A model generated the notes under the pieces. It had not been told where the DNA came from. It worked only from the letters and a program-made list of their open reading frames with translations, and ran no database searches. The position numbers and the translations under genes are program-made. DNA of 64,000 bases from a virus, in the IMG/VR virus record IMGVR_UViG_3300034279_001861, positions 62,001-126,000 of that record. The stretch is one strand, 5' to 3'. Positions 23,542 to 31,952 of this stretch are shown one piece after another (position 1 is the stretch's first letter; each line of letters opens with the position of its first letter).

Positions 23542-26500
23542 GACATCCTCCTACGATTTGATTAAAAATGCCAGAATGACCTCTAGCGAGGTCATGGCAG
23601 AAGAACAAGCACACGATCCTTACGTTATCAGCGAAACTAAGCTGGTAAACGTAGCTCGGCAGATGGGCTACAAGCCGTCTGCATCGACAAGCCTTGTGGA
23701 ACGCAGATTACACTTGGCGGATTTTATGCTGAAATCGTCGGGATACCCGACGCTTCAGCCACTTCTTCCGCTACTGCTTTCCATCAGGGGCAAGCCCTAT
23801 CACTTACATGATCACTTTCCGTTTGCTCCTTTCTTTAGAACGAGAATGGCACGGACGACGCTGCTAAAAACGGGCCGTCAAGTGAGTAAAAGTACTTCAC
23901 TGGCAGCTCAAGGTGTTTTGTTCTCAAACTGCATACCGTACTTCAGTACGCTTTTTCTTACGCCTTTGTTTGAAATGATCCGGCGGTTTTCTCAAAACTA
24001 CGTCGCAGAATTCATTACAACAAGCCCTGTAGGCCGACTGTTCACTGACGAAACTACCGTGAACAACGTACTACAACGTTCGTTTAAGAATAGATCTAAG
24101 ATGATCTTTTCTTTTGCCTACCTGGACGCCGAGAGAACTCGAGGTATCTCTGCCGACAAAAACTGCCTCGTCGGAAATACCATGTTGGAGCTTTCTGACG
24201 GTAACTTTGTCGCCATAAAAAATGCTAAACCAGGCATGGCTGTACTTTCTACGGATAAGAATGGTACAATCAGTACCGATGTAATAACTGAGGTGCTGTA
24301 TCACGGCGTGCAGCCTGTTTTTGAGGTTAAGTTTTCCGGCGGTGAAGTTGTACGGTGTACTGCAGATGAGCGATTTAGAACAGCCAGCACAAAACAGTGG
24401 AAATATTTGGCAGAGCTTGTACCAGAACTGCTCGAATTCCAAAACGGACAAGCGAAAGCGGAACCAGGACAAACCTTTAAGCTACCCGCAGAAACAAATG
24501 CTACTAGGTTGCTTACTAGGCGATTCCGGAATAGCTCAAGCTTCAAAAACCTCAAATTACCGAATATATTTCAGACACGGACTGAAACAAAAACAGTACT
24601 GTCAGGACAAAGCCGACACTTTGGCCGAGTTTGTTTCAACCCAACCGAAAGAAGTGCTCAACCGAGGCTACGGAAAAAAGTCGGTAATATTTGCTACTGT
24701 TTCAAGTCCTGCGTTTCTGGAAATAGCTCGAACTGTCACCGTCGAAGGCAAAAAAACGGTAACTACAACTTGGGCAAATCAACTGGATTGGGCGGCAATA
24801 GCTTATTGGTACATGGACGACGGAAGCTGCGGTGCTCGAAGAAGCAATTGTGTTTTTCATACACAAGGGTTTTCAAAAGCCGAGTGCGAAATACTTTCAA
24901 GCCGATTAAAAGAGCTGGGCATCTACAACAAGGTGACGCCTGTAAAAAACAAAAATCAAGCCAGGCCGTATTACGTGCTTTGTCTAACTGCCGAGAGTTC
25001 TCGAAAATTAGCGCTAAATATTGCACCTTGGGTGCATCCGTCTATGCGTTACAAAATCCCAAGACAAAAAGAAACAGTAATCTGTTCAATGTGTGGATCG
25101 ATTTTTTCGGGTCGAAAAGACCAGCTGGAGGCAAAAGAAGCTATTTGCAAAAAAGAAAATTGCAAAAAACTTCGACACAGAAAGTTGAATTTGGAATATC
25201 GCGAAAGAAAGAGAGCTGCGAAAGTTCGGTTATAACTTGTGTAACCTATGTCGGCTTACGTCCAACTTGGGATATAAACACAGCGAAGTATCATTCATTT
25301 TTTGCTAACGGTGTAAATTGCCATAACTGTATAGACGAGATCCAGGACATGGATATCTCGTTTCTACCTGTTATTCACGAGACTATTTCTGCCTCACGCT
25401 CTTGGGGAATCAAGCAATATGCTGGAACTCCCAAGACACTTGACAACACAATCGAGCGGCTTTGGATAGATAGTTCCATGGCCGAGTGGATTATCAAATG
25501 CCCTCACGGAGGCTGCGGTCACTGGAATATTCCTTCACTAGATCACGATCTTCTCAAAATGATCGGACCGGTTCACGACGGCATTAGCGACACGTGTCCA
25601 GGTGTTATTTGTGCTAAGTGTGCAAAACCAATCAATCCAAGACCACCCTACCAGGGCGGAACTGGACGGTGGTTGCACCGGCATCCCGATAAGCGTTGGA
25701 GCTTTGCTGGCTACCATGTGCCTCAGCTTATCATGCCTATGCACTACGCTAGCCGCGAGAAGTGGCAAACGCTAGTCGATAAACGAGATGGCAAAGGTAA
25801 CACACCTATCCACGTTTTTTACAACGAAGTATGCGGCGAGTCGTGGGACTCAGGTAGCAAGCTTGTAACCATTACAGATCTCAAACGTGCTGCGTGCCTG
25901 CCGTGGAAAAATACCATGGAGACAGCTCGAAATAACATCGACGGCTATTTGTACCGCTTTGTGGCCGTTGACTGGGGTGGAGGTGGCGTTAGCAACGGTA
26001 AAAGCGATCTTGCGTTGCAGTCTTACACTTCGATTGCGGTATGCGGTCTTTGTCCTGATGGTCGCGTGGACGTTATTTACGGGTACCGAAGTATGACACC
26101 GCACGAGCACGAACGCGAAGCCGGTTTGATTTTGAACATCATGGGAGCTTTCAAGTGTTCTCACGTTGTTCACGATTACACAGGAGCCGGTACAGTGCGA
26201 GAAACGCTGCTAGTGCAGGCTAGGCTTCCTCGAGAAAGGATTCTTCCTGTGGCCTACACTGGGCCTGCCAAGGGTGGTTTGATAGGTTACAAACCTGCAA
26301 ACCCGAAACACCCTCGAGATCACTATGTAATGGACAGAAATCGAGCTTTGAATTACTGCTGTCAATTCATCAAAGGTGGGGTTATTAGATTCTTCGAATA
26401 CGACTACAAAGGATCAGATGATGTCGGTCTTTTGCACGACTTTTTGAATTTAATCGAAGACAAAGCCGAGTCTGGATCCGGCAGGGACACTTACAAGATT

Positions 26501-26671
26501 TTGCGAGATCCTGCCGGACCTGATGACTTTGCACAAGCTGTTACCATGGGCTCAATGATGCTGTTCCAAATGGCAGGTAGGTTTCCAGACCTATCAGCCT
26601 ACAAGGACATAGAGATAAGCGACGATGTGCTACTCTCTACCCAGGGTATTAAGGACATGGATTGGTACTAG
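23540..26671 (+). CDS. Terminase large subunit (TerL) interrupted by an intein
   Basis: This is the DNA-packaging motor. The Walker A-like motif is GRQVSKSTS and Walker B is CIDEIQDM, immediately after the intein. The RNase H-like nuclease follows with VDWGGGG, HDYTGAG and PDDFAQAV supplying acidic residues. The frame is open from 23312, but the first 76 codons lie antisense to a membrane-protein gene, so I prefer the ATG at 23540 (MTSSYDLIKN); 23594 is another option. Minus the 388-residue intein, the mature protein would be about 655 aa. It is the only long plus-strand gene. Confidence 0.92.
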   Translation: MTSSYDLIKNARMTSSEVMAEEQAHDPYVISETKLVNVARQMGYKPSASTSLVERRLHLADFMLKSSGYPTLQPLLPLLLSIRGKPYHLHDHFPFAPFFRTRMARTTLLKTGRQVSKSTSLAAQGVLFSNCIPYFSTLFLTPLFEMIRRFSQNYVAEFITTSPVGRLFTDETTVNNVLQRSFKNRSKMIFSFAYLDAERTRGISADKNCLVGNTMLELSDGNFVAIKNAKPGMAVLSTDKNGTISTDVITEVLYHGVQPVFEVKFSGGEVVRCTADERFRTASTKQWKYLAELVPELLEFQNGQAKAEPGQTFKLPAETNATRLLTRRFRNSSSFKNLKLPNIFQTRTETKTVLSGQSRHFGRVCFNPTERSAQPRLRKKVGNICYCFKSCVSGNSSNCHRRRQKNGNYNLGKSTGLGGNSLLVHGRRKLRCSKKQLCFSYTRVFKSRVRNTFKPIKRAGHLQQGDACKKQKSSQAVLRALSNCREFSKISAKYCTLGASVYALQNPKTKRNSNLFNVWIDFFGSKRPAGGKRSYLQKRKLQKTSTQKVEFGISRKKESCESSVITCVTYVGLRPTWDINTAKYHSFFANGVNCHNCIDEIQDMDISFLPVIHETISASRSWGIKQYAGTPKTLDNTIERLWIDSSMAEWIIKCPHGGCGHWNIPSLDHDLLKMIGPVHDGISDTCPGVICAKCAKPINPRPPYQGGTGRWLHRHPDKRWSFAGYHVPQLIMPMHYASREKWQTLVDKRDGKGNTPIHVFYNEVCGESWDSGSKLVTITDLKRAACLPWKNTMETARNNIDGYLYRFVAVDWGGGGVSNGKSDLALQSYTSIAVCGLCPDGRVDVIYGYRSMTPHEHEREAGLILNIMGAFKCSHVVHDYTGAGTVRETLLVQARLPRERILPVAYTGPAKGGLIGYKPANPKHPRDHYVMDRNRALNYCCQFIKGGVIRFFEYDYKGSDDVGLLHDFLNLIEDKAESGSGRDTYKILRDPAGPDDFAQAVTMGSMMLFQMAGRFPDLSAYKDIEISDDVLLSTQGIKDMDWY
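24164..25327 (+). other. Intein inserted at the TerL Walker B site
   Basis: The protein insert runs from Cys1 (CLVGNTMLEL, block A) at 24164 to HN (FFANGVNCHN, block G) ending at 25327, with Cys as the +1 extein residue. Block B is RCTADERFRT, where the usual TxxH His appears as Glu, which may slow splicing. Block F is TWDINTAKYHSFFANG. The splice junction falls directly before the Walker B Asp-Glu, a conserved site often hit by inteins. The central part of the reading frame is not endonuclease-like; the endonuclease is in another frame. Confidence 0.85.
24366..25235 (+). CDS. LAGLIDADG homing endonuclease, nested out of frame in the intein
   Basis: In the +1 frame relative to TerL, a reading frame encodes two LAGLIDADG motifs: MLLGCLLGDSGIAQ and AIAYWYMDDGSCG. 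These are followed by HTQGFSKAECEILSSRLKEL, typical of the LAGLIDADG_2 family, and a CxxC...C zinc-like tail (ICSMCGSIFSGRKDQ). It ends with TAA at 25235, before the C-terminal intein blocks. The start is unclear: ATG at 24366 or at 24498 (next to the first motif). The TerL frame stays open across the whole overlap. Confidence 0.8.
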   Translation: MSDLEQPAQNSGNIWQSLYQNCSNSKTDKRKRNQDKPLSYPQKQMLLGCLLGDSGIAQASKTSNYRIYFRHGLKQKQYCQDKADTLAEFVSTQPKEVLNRGYGKKSVIFATVSSPAFLEIARTVTVEGKKTVTTTWANQLDWAAIAYWYMDDGSCGARRSNCVFHTQGFSKAECEILSSRLKELGIYNKVTPVKNKNQARPYYVLCLTAESSRKLALNIAPWVHPSMRYKIPRQKETVICSMCGSIFSGRKDQLEAKEAICKKENCKKLRHRKLNLEYRERKRAAKVRL

Positions 26672-26686
26672 CTTTACGATTTCTCG

Positions 26687-27190
26687 TTACTCTATTTCAA
26701 TCCCGTTAGCAGTGACAGTAAGAATCCTACCGTTGGGCAGCAGAATTCTATCGTTAGGCTTAGCAACAAGATCAGCGGCTGGCTTTGTTTGCTCCTGCTT
26801 GCGTCGGTACCAGATAGCTTCGAGTTGCTCGCCGGTCAACTTTGTCGATGCAACCCACTTAACACCGTCCCACCACTCGTCGTTGGCTTCTAGAGTCTCG
26901 TGCGGATATTTTCCGAGCAGCGTGTAGCCTTTACCCGGCTCAGGCTTTTTGAGCCACCAGGACTGCGGCTCGTAGACTTGGCATTGAGACCAACACATGC
27001 CTCCGTCGCACTTGAAGTGGCCTCGTTCCCATCCAACAAGCATCAGGTCGTACCCGTCACCGTCGAGGCAGACCCAGTTTTGAGTTTTGTCATCCCTAAA
27101 TCTAGCCACTTTTCCGTTGTTGGTTCTTACGATCTCCGCAACATCCATATCCGTCGCGTCTCTGTAAAACGCTTCAATCTTTGTAGTCAT
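26687..27190 (-). CDS. Hypothetical protein (167 aa)
   Basis: I start at ATG 27190, which follows AAGGAG. The protein is Trp-rich and strand-rich (NWVCLDGDGYDLMLVGWE, YEPQSWWLKKPEPGKGY) and ends ILLPNGRILTVTANGIEIE, a beta-hairpin pattern. No family is recognised. It converges on terL. Confidence 0.65.
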   Translation of the reverse strand: MTTKIEAFYRDATDMDVAEIVRTNNGKVARFRDDKTQNWVCLDGDGYDLMLVGWERGHFKCDGGMCWSQCQVYEPQSWWLKKPEPGKGYTLLGKYPHETLEANDEWWDGVKWVASTKLTGEQLEAIWYRRKQEQTKPAADLVAKPNDRILLPNGRILTVTANGIEIE

Positions 27191-27234
27191 CGTGATAATT
27201 CTCCTTATCGGCGATTGCCGAAAATAAATTTGAA

Positions 27235-27642
27235 CTAACGCATACCGACTTCTTTTCGGCTCGCGCAAGAACGCTCGTAGTCTCGTTTTTCAACACTAGA
27301 CATTAAACCTAGTTTGTAGCGTAAGCGTTTAGATAAATCTTGCTTGCAGTATTTACAACCGTACTTAGAACCTATGCGAGCTCTAATGCTAGCAAGAACA
27401 GCCATGTACGGTTTTACATCTGGCAATAGACTGTACTTACGCAAACAAAAGAAAGCGGCGTCCAAGTGGTTAATAACGCGTATTTGGTGGTAAAATCTAG
27501 CACTAGCTTTTTCAGCCTCTAAAGCTAGTTTTATATGTTTAATGAACAATTTTTTAGCTTCTTTTAACGCTGTTTGCCGATCCAGCGATGCTTTAAAACT
27601 ATCAGAATTACTCGAATCAATTTCAAGTTTAGTCAGGTTCAC
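27235..27642 (-). CDS. Hypothetical protein (135 aa), probable GTG start
   Basis: I use GTG at 27642, inside the last codons of the upstream gene; a GTG at 27684 would lengthen the protein by 14 residues. The body is helical and basic, with one Cys pair (YGCKYCKQDL) and a basic end. Function unknown. Confidence 0.55.
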   Translation of the reverse strand: MNLTKLEIDSSNSDSFKASLDRQTALKEAKKLFIKHIKLALEAEKASARFYHQIRVINHLDAAFFCLRKYSLLPDVKPYMAVLASIRARIGSKYGCKYCKQDLSKRLRYKLGLMSSVEKRDYERSCASRKEVGMR

Positions 27643-28138
27643 AGATACGCCAATCTCCAGAAAGGTTTTCGATATTACACTCACACCATTCAGCAGTTGC
27701 TTTTTCTTCGTTTAAATCAAAAGCTTCGCCGTATTTTTCCCATGCAACATCTTCACATGTGCTCGGATCATCAGTTACAGCTACCAGCCGACAAAGTGCT
27801 AATCTCTCTGCCAATGCGCGACGACGGCTGCTAGGTACAGTTTCAGGTACGTATATTTCTACGATACCTTTAAACGAAACGTGCACCTTGATTTGCTCTG
27901 AAGGTTTTGGTTCGAACTCAATCAAATCTTCGAATTCAAATGTTCTTCGTTGAACTGTGGATTCTACGAACGCAGCGATGTATCCGCGTCGCAACGCTTC
28001 GACATGCGGTCCGGTTAGGTACCTGGAAAATACCAGCGAGATTGCTGCCTGGTAAACCATTGCCGGTTCTTGTTGCAGTAAGTCGGCAAGACCCAGCTTT
28101 GTGAAAATCTTAATTTCGTTGGTTGAAAAGTTACTCAT
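27629..28138 (-). CDS. Hypothetical protein (169 aa)
   Basis: The ATG at 28138 overlaps the stop of the membrane protein upstream (ATGA). The sequence mixes helices and strands (KVHVSFKGIVEIYVPE) and ends with CECNIENLSGDWRICE. Not recognised. Confidence 0.65.
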   Translation of the reverse strand: MSNFSTNEIKIFTKLGLADLLQQEPAMVYQAAISLVFSRYLTGPHVEALRRGYIAAFVESTVQRRTFEFEDLIEFEPKPSEQIKVHVSFKGIVEIYVPETVPSSRRRALAERLALCRLVAVTDDPSTCEDVAWEKYGEAFDLNEEKATAEWCECNIENLSGDWRICEPD

Positions 28139-28326
28139 GCTTTGTAAGTAATGCAAAAAGCAAGGAAGTAGCATAGAAACACTAACACGGACGCCATGCT
28201 GCCGATTGCGACACCCTTTAAAAATTCACCACGGTAAGCGTATAGCGTGGTGTTACCTATAAAAACACCAAAAGATAAGCCAAAACCGTATAAGTATTCA
28301 TTCATATTTTTTTCATGTTTTTTCAT
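28135..28326 (-). CDS. Small membrane protein (63 aa)
   Basis: Two hydrophobic spans are visible at about residues 14-30 and 40-60 (GVAIGSMASVLVFLCYFLAF). The start may be M1 or M8. Function unknown. Confidence 0.6.
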   Translation of the reverse strand: MKKHEKNMNEYLYGFGLSFGVFIGNTTLYAYRGEFLKGVAIGSMASVLVFLCYFLAFCITYKA

Positions 28327-28333
28327 TAGAGGT

Positions 28334-28618
28334 TTACTTTACTTCAACTCCGTTTGCCGTTGCAGTTGCGAGTTGATATGTTTCATCAGACACATAGGAA
28401 AGAGAGCTGAAACCGCTCAGTGAATAGCCGATCAACTGTGCGAACTGTTCGCGGTCTTCGTTTGACCAGTTCATATAGCCTAGTTGATTCATATCAAAAG
28501 GACCGGCATCTAGTAAGAACTTTACAATCGCGTTTTTCTTGAAACGTAAAGTACCGTCAGTATCTTTTTCTAGCGGTTGAACCGGGTGTCTTGCAGTTTT
28601 GGCGGAAGAGTTACTCAT
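28334..28618 (-). CDS. Hypothetical protein (94 aa)
   Basis: A small soluble protein that appears to form a helical domain (FDMNQLGYMNWSNEDREQFA). Its ATG overlaps the stop of the upstream 209-residue gene by four bases. Not recognised. Confidence 0.6.
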   Translation of the reverse strand: MSNSSAKTARHPVQPLEKDTDGTLRFKKNAIVKFLLDAGPFDMNQLGYMNWSNEDREQFAQLIGYSLSGFSSLSYVSDETYQLATATANGVEVK

Positions 28619-29244
28619 GACGATACCTCCATCATTCTAATAACCCGGTCTTCACCTACGTATACACGTTGTTTTTCAAAATGTTCAGGGCTAGGTTTGA
28701 TACCATTTAGAGCTAGTAGTTTTGAAAAAACTTTCACAGCTTCAGCTTTGTTTTTGCAAAGCTTAGCTTGCCCATCTAAACCATCTTTGCTGATTTCCAA
28801 CACCACCCAAGCTTTGTTTTCTTCAACGTTTTTAGCAACTGAAACCTTGGTTTCTTCGATTTCTTGCGGCTTGCCCCAGACAGGATTTTTTACAATCTGA
28901 AAGCCAAGCTTTCGAAAAGCTTGCTCGCAATCAGTCTTTTTCATTTTAGGCGACAGTTTGTGTTCTTCGCATTCGTAGAAGCCAGGAATGTTAAAACCCA
29001 AACAGGTGTCCGGAATGAAACCATTAGCTGCCCAGAATGGTTTAGGTGCAACGCTCCACACTTCTTCTACCCAGTCTGACTCTTCGCCGTCCTCTGCATC
29101 GTAGTTAAAGTCATCTTCGGCGGAAAATATAGCCACCCATTTTGTGAAATCAGGCTTCCAATTTTTTTGTTTAACCCAATCGCCAGCTTTGTTTTTACGC
29201 AGCCCGTAAAATTCCGAAAACTGTTCTTCCGTAAGCTCAATCAT
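28615..29244 (-). CDS. Hypothetical protein (209 aa)
   Basis: An acidic protein with Trp-rich segments (DWVKQKNWKPDFTKWVAIF) and a Lys-rich helical C-terminus. No catalytic motif is seen. It forms a coupled pair with the 94-residue gene. Confidence 0.65.
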   Translation of the reverse strand: MIELTEEQFSEFYGLRKNKAGDWVKQKNWKPDFTKWVAIFSAEDDFNYDAEDGEESDWVEEVWSVAPKPFWAANGFIPDTCLGFNIPGFYECEEHKLSPKMKKTDCEQAFRKLGFQIVKNPVWGKPQEIEETKVSVAKNVEENKAWVVLEISKDGLDGQAKLCKNKAEAVKVFSKLLALNGIKPSPEHFEKQRVYVGEDRVIRMMEVSS

Positions 29245-29269
29245 GATTTACTCCTGGTTTGTGTGATTA

Positions 29270-29626
29270 TCAACGGCTAACTGAAACGTCGGCTTCTGGA
29301 TAAGCCAGACAAGCTCCAATATAAGATTTGATGAAAGGTATGAAATCTTTGTACGTACCCCAACCATTTGTCGCATTAAAGGTTTCAAATCTAGCACGAT
29401 CGCTCTGCATTAAAGCTAAACCGGCTGTTAGTGGTTCGATTAGCTGCTTCGCTTTTTCGATACCAATTTCTTCAGGCCGCCAAAGATGCTCGTATATTCC
29501 AGCTTCTTTGGCCATTTTTCCTAGGTTGTGCGTGATGTTTGAAGTATACAGCTCCATAGTTTCTGCTGAGACATTGGCAGTGGATTGACCGGGTTTCGGT
29601 ACGGTTAAACTAACATCTAAACTCAT
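29270..29626 (-). CDS. Hypothetical protein (118 aa)
   Basis: A helical protein (MELYTSNITHNLGKMAKEAG, GIEKAKQLIEPLTAGLALM) that resembles small phage proteins of unknown function found near replication genes. I cannot assign a family. The start is ATG at 29626. Confidence 0.6.
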   Translation of the reverse strand: MSLDVSLTVPKPGQSTANVSAETMELYTSNITHNLGKMAKEAGIYEHLWRPEEIGIEKAKQLIEPLTAGLALMQSDRARFETFNATNGWGTYKDFIPFIKSYIGACLAYPEADVSVSR

Positions 29627-29629
29627 GTT

Positions 29630-29815
29630 TTACTCCTCAGGTAAATGTAAATTTGCTGTTTCAACTTCTTGTTGTGAGTCTAGCTTAAGTTCGATGTTGA
29701 AAACTTCGTCATCGCTTACTAAATGTCGATTATAGTAGTCGACGTTAATTAGTTTGCAGAGTTTTTCCCATGCAAATAGCATGTCTAACTCTTTTAGTGT
29801 GCCCGTTATTTTCAT
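29630..29815 (-). CDS. Hypothetical protein (61 aa)
   Basis: The start at ATG 29815 follows a perfect AAGGAGGTG at a seven-base spacing. That ribosome-binding site lies in the codons RKEVGE at the end of the upstream gene, and ATGA joins the two. A small soluble protein starting MKITGTLKELDML. Confidence 0.65.
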   Translation of the reverse strand: MKITGTLKELDMLFAWEKLCKLINVDYYNRHLVSDDEVFNIELKLDSQQEVETANLHLPEE

Positions 29816-29973
29816 TCGCCCACCTCCTTTCTTGCCTTGGTTATTCTGCATTGCTGTCGGAAAAAAGCAGATTCCGCTTTGCCCCGAGTCGAATCGCGCA
29901 GTGTTCGGTAGTCCAGTTTTTTTCGGTATAGACTGAGCCTTTCGACTATCTTCCCGGCTTGCCTGATCTTCAT
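29812..29973 (-). CDS. Short basic protein, MKIRQA family copy 1 (53 aa)
   Basis: This gene begins at ATG 29973 after AAGGAGGTG and encodes MKIRQAGKIVERLSLYRKK, then a basic stretch ending ITKARKEVGE. It is a paralog of the next gene upstream: the two share the MKIRQA start and the RKEVGE end. Both junctions are ATGA overlaps, with the ribosome-binding site encoded inside RKEVGE. Short basic helical proteins of this kind are common in phages, with no known role. Confidence 0.65.
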   Translation of the reverse strand: MKIRQAGKIVERLSLYRKKLDYRTLRDSTRGKAESAFFRQQCRITKARKEVGE

Positions 29974-30158
29974 TCGCCCACCTCCTTTCGTCGCTTGCGA
30001 AAAATCCCCATCGCTTCTGCGTACCTATAATCAACAGCCTTGACGTAATAATCAACAGCCTTGACGTAAGTTGCTTTTTTGATTCGGTAAAAATAGCTAT
30101 CTGATTTTCGCTCTCGATGCGCACGCTTCCAGATTTTTCTTGCTTGCCTGATTTTCAT
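29970..30158 (-). CDS. Short basic protein, MKIRQA family copy 2 (62 aa)
   Basis: The start is ATG 30158 (MKIRQARKIWKRAHRER), in the VGE-TGA end of the upstream gene. The protein contains a small internal duplication, YVKAVDYYVKAVDY, encoded by a perfect 19-base direct repeat at about 30028-30068. It ends with RKEVGE like its downstream paralog. Function unknown. Confidence 0.65.
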   Translation of the reverse strand: MKIRQARKIWKRAHRERKSDSYFYRIKKATYVKAVDYYVKAVDYRYAEAMGIFRKRRKEVGE

Positions 30159-30697
30159 TCGCCCACCCACTTGTGTTTTTCCCAAACGAGACGCTGTGGC
30201 GCGTGACCGCCGGTACCGTCTTCGTCCGTGTCCGGAGAATCCGAACAACCGTAGTCACCGTCCGCTGTTGACCAGTCCGGACAACCTCCGCCAACTAGAA
30301 GATCAACATAAATAGTTTCGCCGCAGTGCTTGCACGTTGATTCTGCCCCTTCTACATTAGACAGAAAGCTGTCAAGAAACTTTTCGGCACCATATTCCTG
30401 CAGCCAACTCAACCAGTTTTGTTTGTCTTGTTTCAACCTGTTCAGTTTTTCGGTCTCAATGACTTGTGCTTTATTTTCGTTTTCCTGGCAGTAATCTTTA
30501 GCTACGTGCAGTGAATCAAAAACAGTTGCAGATGACAACAACGTTGGCCTTGGTATGTGTCGTTCGATACCGATCGGAAACACTACGGCGAATCGACCTT
30601 TTTCAGTCATCAAAATATGCCAATAACACTCGGGTTTATCTCGTTCTGCGAACCAATTCCCGCGATCAAAACTCCACACTAATTGTTTTTCAGTCAA
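30155..30697 (-). CDS. Hypothetical protein with zinc pair (180 aa)
   Basis: The N-terminal part is Trp-rich (VWSFDRGNWFAERDKPECYW). The middle is helical, and near residue 120 a CKHCGETIY pair with a later CPDW may bind zinc. The last residues KWVGE and TGA form the ATGA junction with the MKIRQA gene. Not recognised. Confidence 0.65.
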   Translation of the reverse strand: MTEKQLVWSFDRGNWFAERDKPECYWHILMTEKGRFAVVFPIGIERHIPRPTLLSSATVFDSLHVAKDYCQENENKAQVIETEKLNRLKQDKQNWLSWLQEYGAEKFLDSFLSNVEGAESTCKHCGETIYVDLLVGGGCPDWSTADGDYGCSDSPDTDEDGTGGHAPQRLVWEKHKWVGE

Positions 30698-31145
30698 GTT
30701 TATTCTCCTGATTTTCTGTGCCGTTTAACAACTGCGGCGGCATAATTTGGTTGAACAGATTACCGTCCTCTTGCAGTTTCGCTCGTACAAATTTAAAGGT
30801 AGTATCAAATACAGCACCTTCAGTGAAAGTAGCCAATAAAATATTCGGCCTATTTGCAGCTAGCCAATTAAGTAAATCGTATGAATCTACCTCGCACTCA
30901 AAACCGTTTGTATCCCCAGAAAAAGGTTGACGCGTTACAATTTTCAAAAATTCAAATAACGCTGCAGCTTTTTCGTCGCCGTTGTCTGCCATGAACATAA
31001 CAACGTCGTCTGCAGGGTAATCGCCGCGAAACCCGCACGCACCTAGTGCGATTATCGCTTCATCACTAGCCCGCTGTGCCCACAGAGTAGCGTCAAATTC
31101 GATTTCAAATTGACGGCAGTCGCTCCAGGCTTTTGCATGAATCAT
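30690..31145 (-). CDS. Hypothetical protein (151 aa)
   Basis: A mixed alpha/beta protein opening with a strand pattern (RQFEIEFDATLWAQ) and an acidic helical middle. Its stop overlaps the next gene's start by eight bases. Not recognised. Confidence 0.65.
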   Translation of the reverse strand: MIHAKAWSDCRQFEIEFDATLWAQRASDEAIIALGACGFRGDYPADDVVMFMADNGDEKAAALFEFLKIVTRQPFSGDTNGFECEVDSYDLLNWLAANRPNILLATFTEGAVFDTTFKFVRAKLQEDGNLFNQIMPPQLLNGTENQENKLD

Positions 31146-31157
31146 TTTTGCTCCTAA

Positions 31158-31577
31158 TCAAATACGAAGTGCCATTTTTTGTTCAACAGTCAGTTGTGCC
31201 AATGTTTCCTGTTTGATTTGGTTTTGCGACTTACCGATCAAATCAGGGTACAGTTTATTGTCAAAAGCGATCACAAAATTCTGGATAGCTTTCGGAACGT
31301 CTGGGTCCATAGTCTGGTGGTCGTTCCAAGTTATTTTGACCTCGCTTCTACCTTCAAAGTAGAAGATACCGTAGCCTGTATCGCGGTAACCTGGAGCGTA
31401 TCTAACCGTGTCAACCACCAGCCCACGGCTAAGGTTTGGAAACTTACGGTAGATTGCTTTTATAACAGGGCAAAATTCTCTGTTGCGAACTTCTCCGGTT
31501 ATACCGTACACTCGACAGTAATCCGCAACTTCGTCGGTTGTGTTGCCCATTGACGCAAGAAACTCTGAAATTTTCAT
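31158..31577 (-). CDS. Hypothetical protein (139 aa)
   Basis: A soluble protein with an opening helix (MKISEFLASMGNTTDEVAD) that could be a short DNA-binding-like bundle, followed by strands (YGIFYFEGRSEVKITWND). I see no clear helix-turn-helix. Function unknown. Confidence 0.65.
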   Translation of the reverse strand: MKISEFLASMGNTTDEVADYCRVYGITGEVRNREFCPVIKAIYRKFPNLSRGLVVDTVRYAPGYRDTGYGIFYFEGRSEVKITWNDHQTMDPDVPKAIQNFVIAFDNKLYPDLIGKSQNQIKQETLAQLTVEQKMALRI

Positions 31578-31613
31578 TTTTTTCCTTTTGAGTTAAATGC
31601 TGTTACCAAGCAG

Positions 31614-31925
31614 CTAGCCGCCGTGTTTTTCGAGTAGCTTATAGGCCTCCGTGTGAGCCGCTTCCGCTTCATCGAGCGTCAACCAGCTTTGATCGATGTG
31701 CGAATACTCAAGCACCTGTCTAAGCACCTTGAGCAACCTTGGAGCGTCTGCCCAAAGTTCCGCGTTGGCCTTGGTCTCTTCGGCGGTAGTTCCATTCCCA
31801 GACTCTAGACGCCCAACCGCCGCTCCTAAAAACACGTCTCTAGCCTTGACCCGGTACGTGTTTTTGAAGTTGGTAGACTTCTCAACCCGCCACGGCCCCT
31901 TAGTAAATTTCGATTTCGTCATCAT
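31614..31925 (-). CDS. FTxGPW-motif phage protein, copy 1 (103 aa)
   Basis: The sequence has the layout of a widespread phage protein: N-terminal KFTKGPWRVE, a strand region, then AEETKANAELWADAPRLLKVL and a final helix. Many phages carry this family, usually with ANAxLIAAAPxLL; its role is unknown. It is a paralog of the gene at 31953. GAAAGGAAAC precedes the double ATG at 31925. Confidence 0.65.
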   Translation of the reverse strand: MMTKSKFTKGPWRVEKSTNFKNTYRVKARDVFLGAAVGRLESGNGTTAEETKANAELWADAPRLLKVLRQVLEYSHIDQSWLTLDEAEAAHTEAYKLLEKHGG

Positions 31926-31952
31926 GTTTCCTTTCGAGTTAAACCGCCTGAA

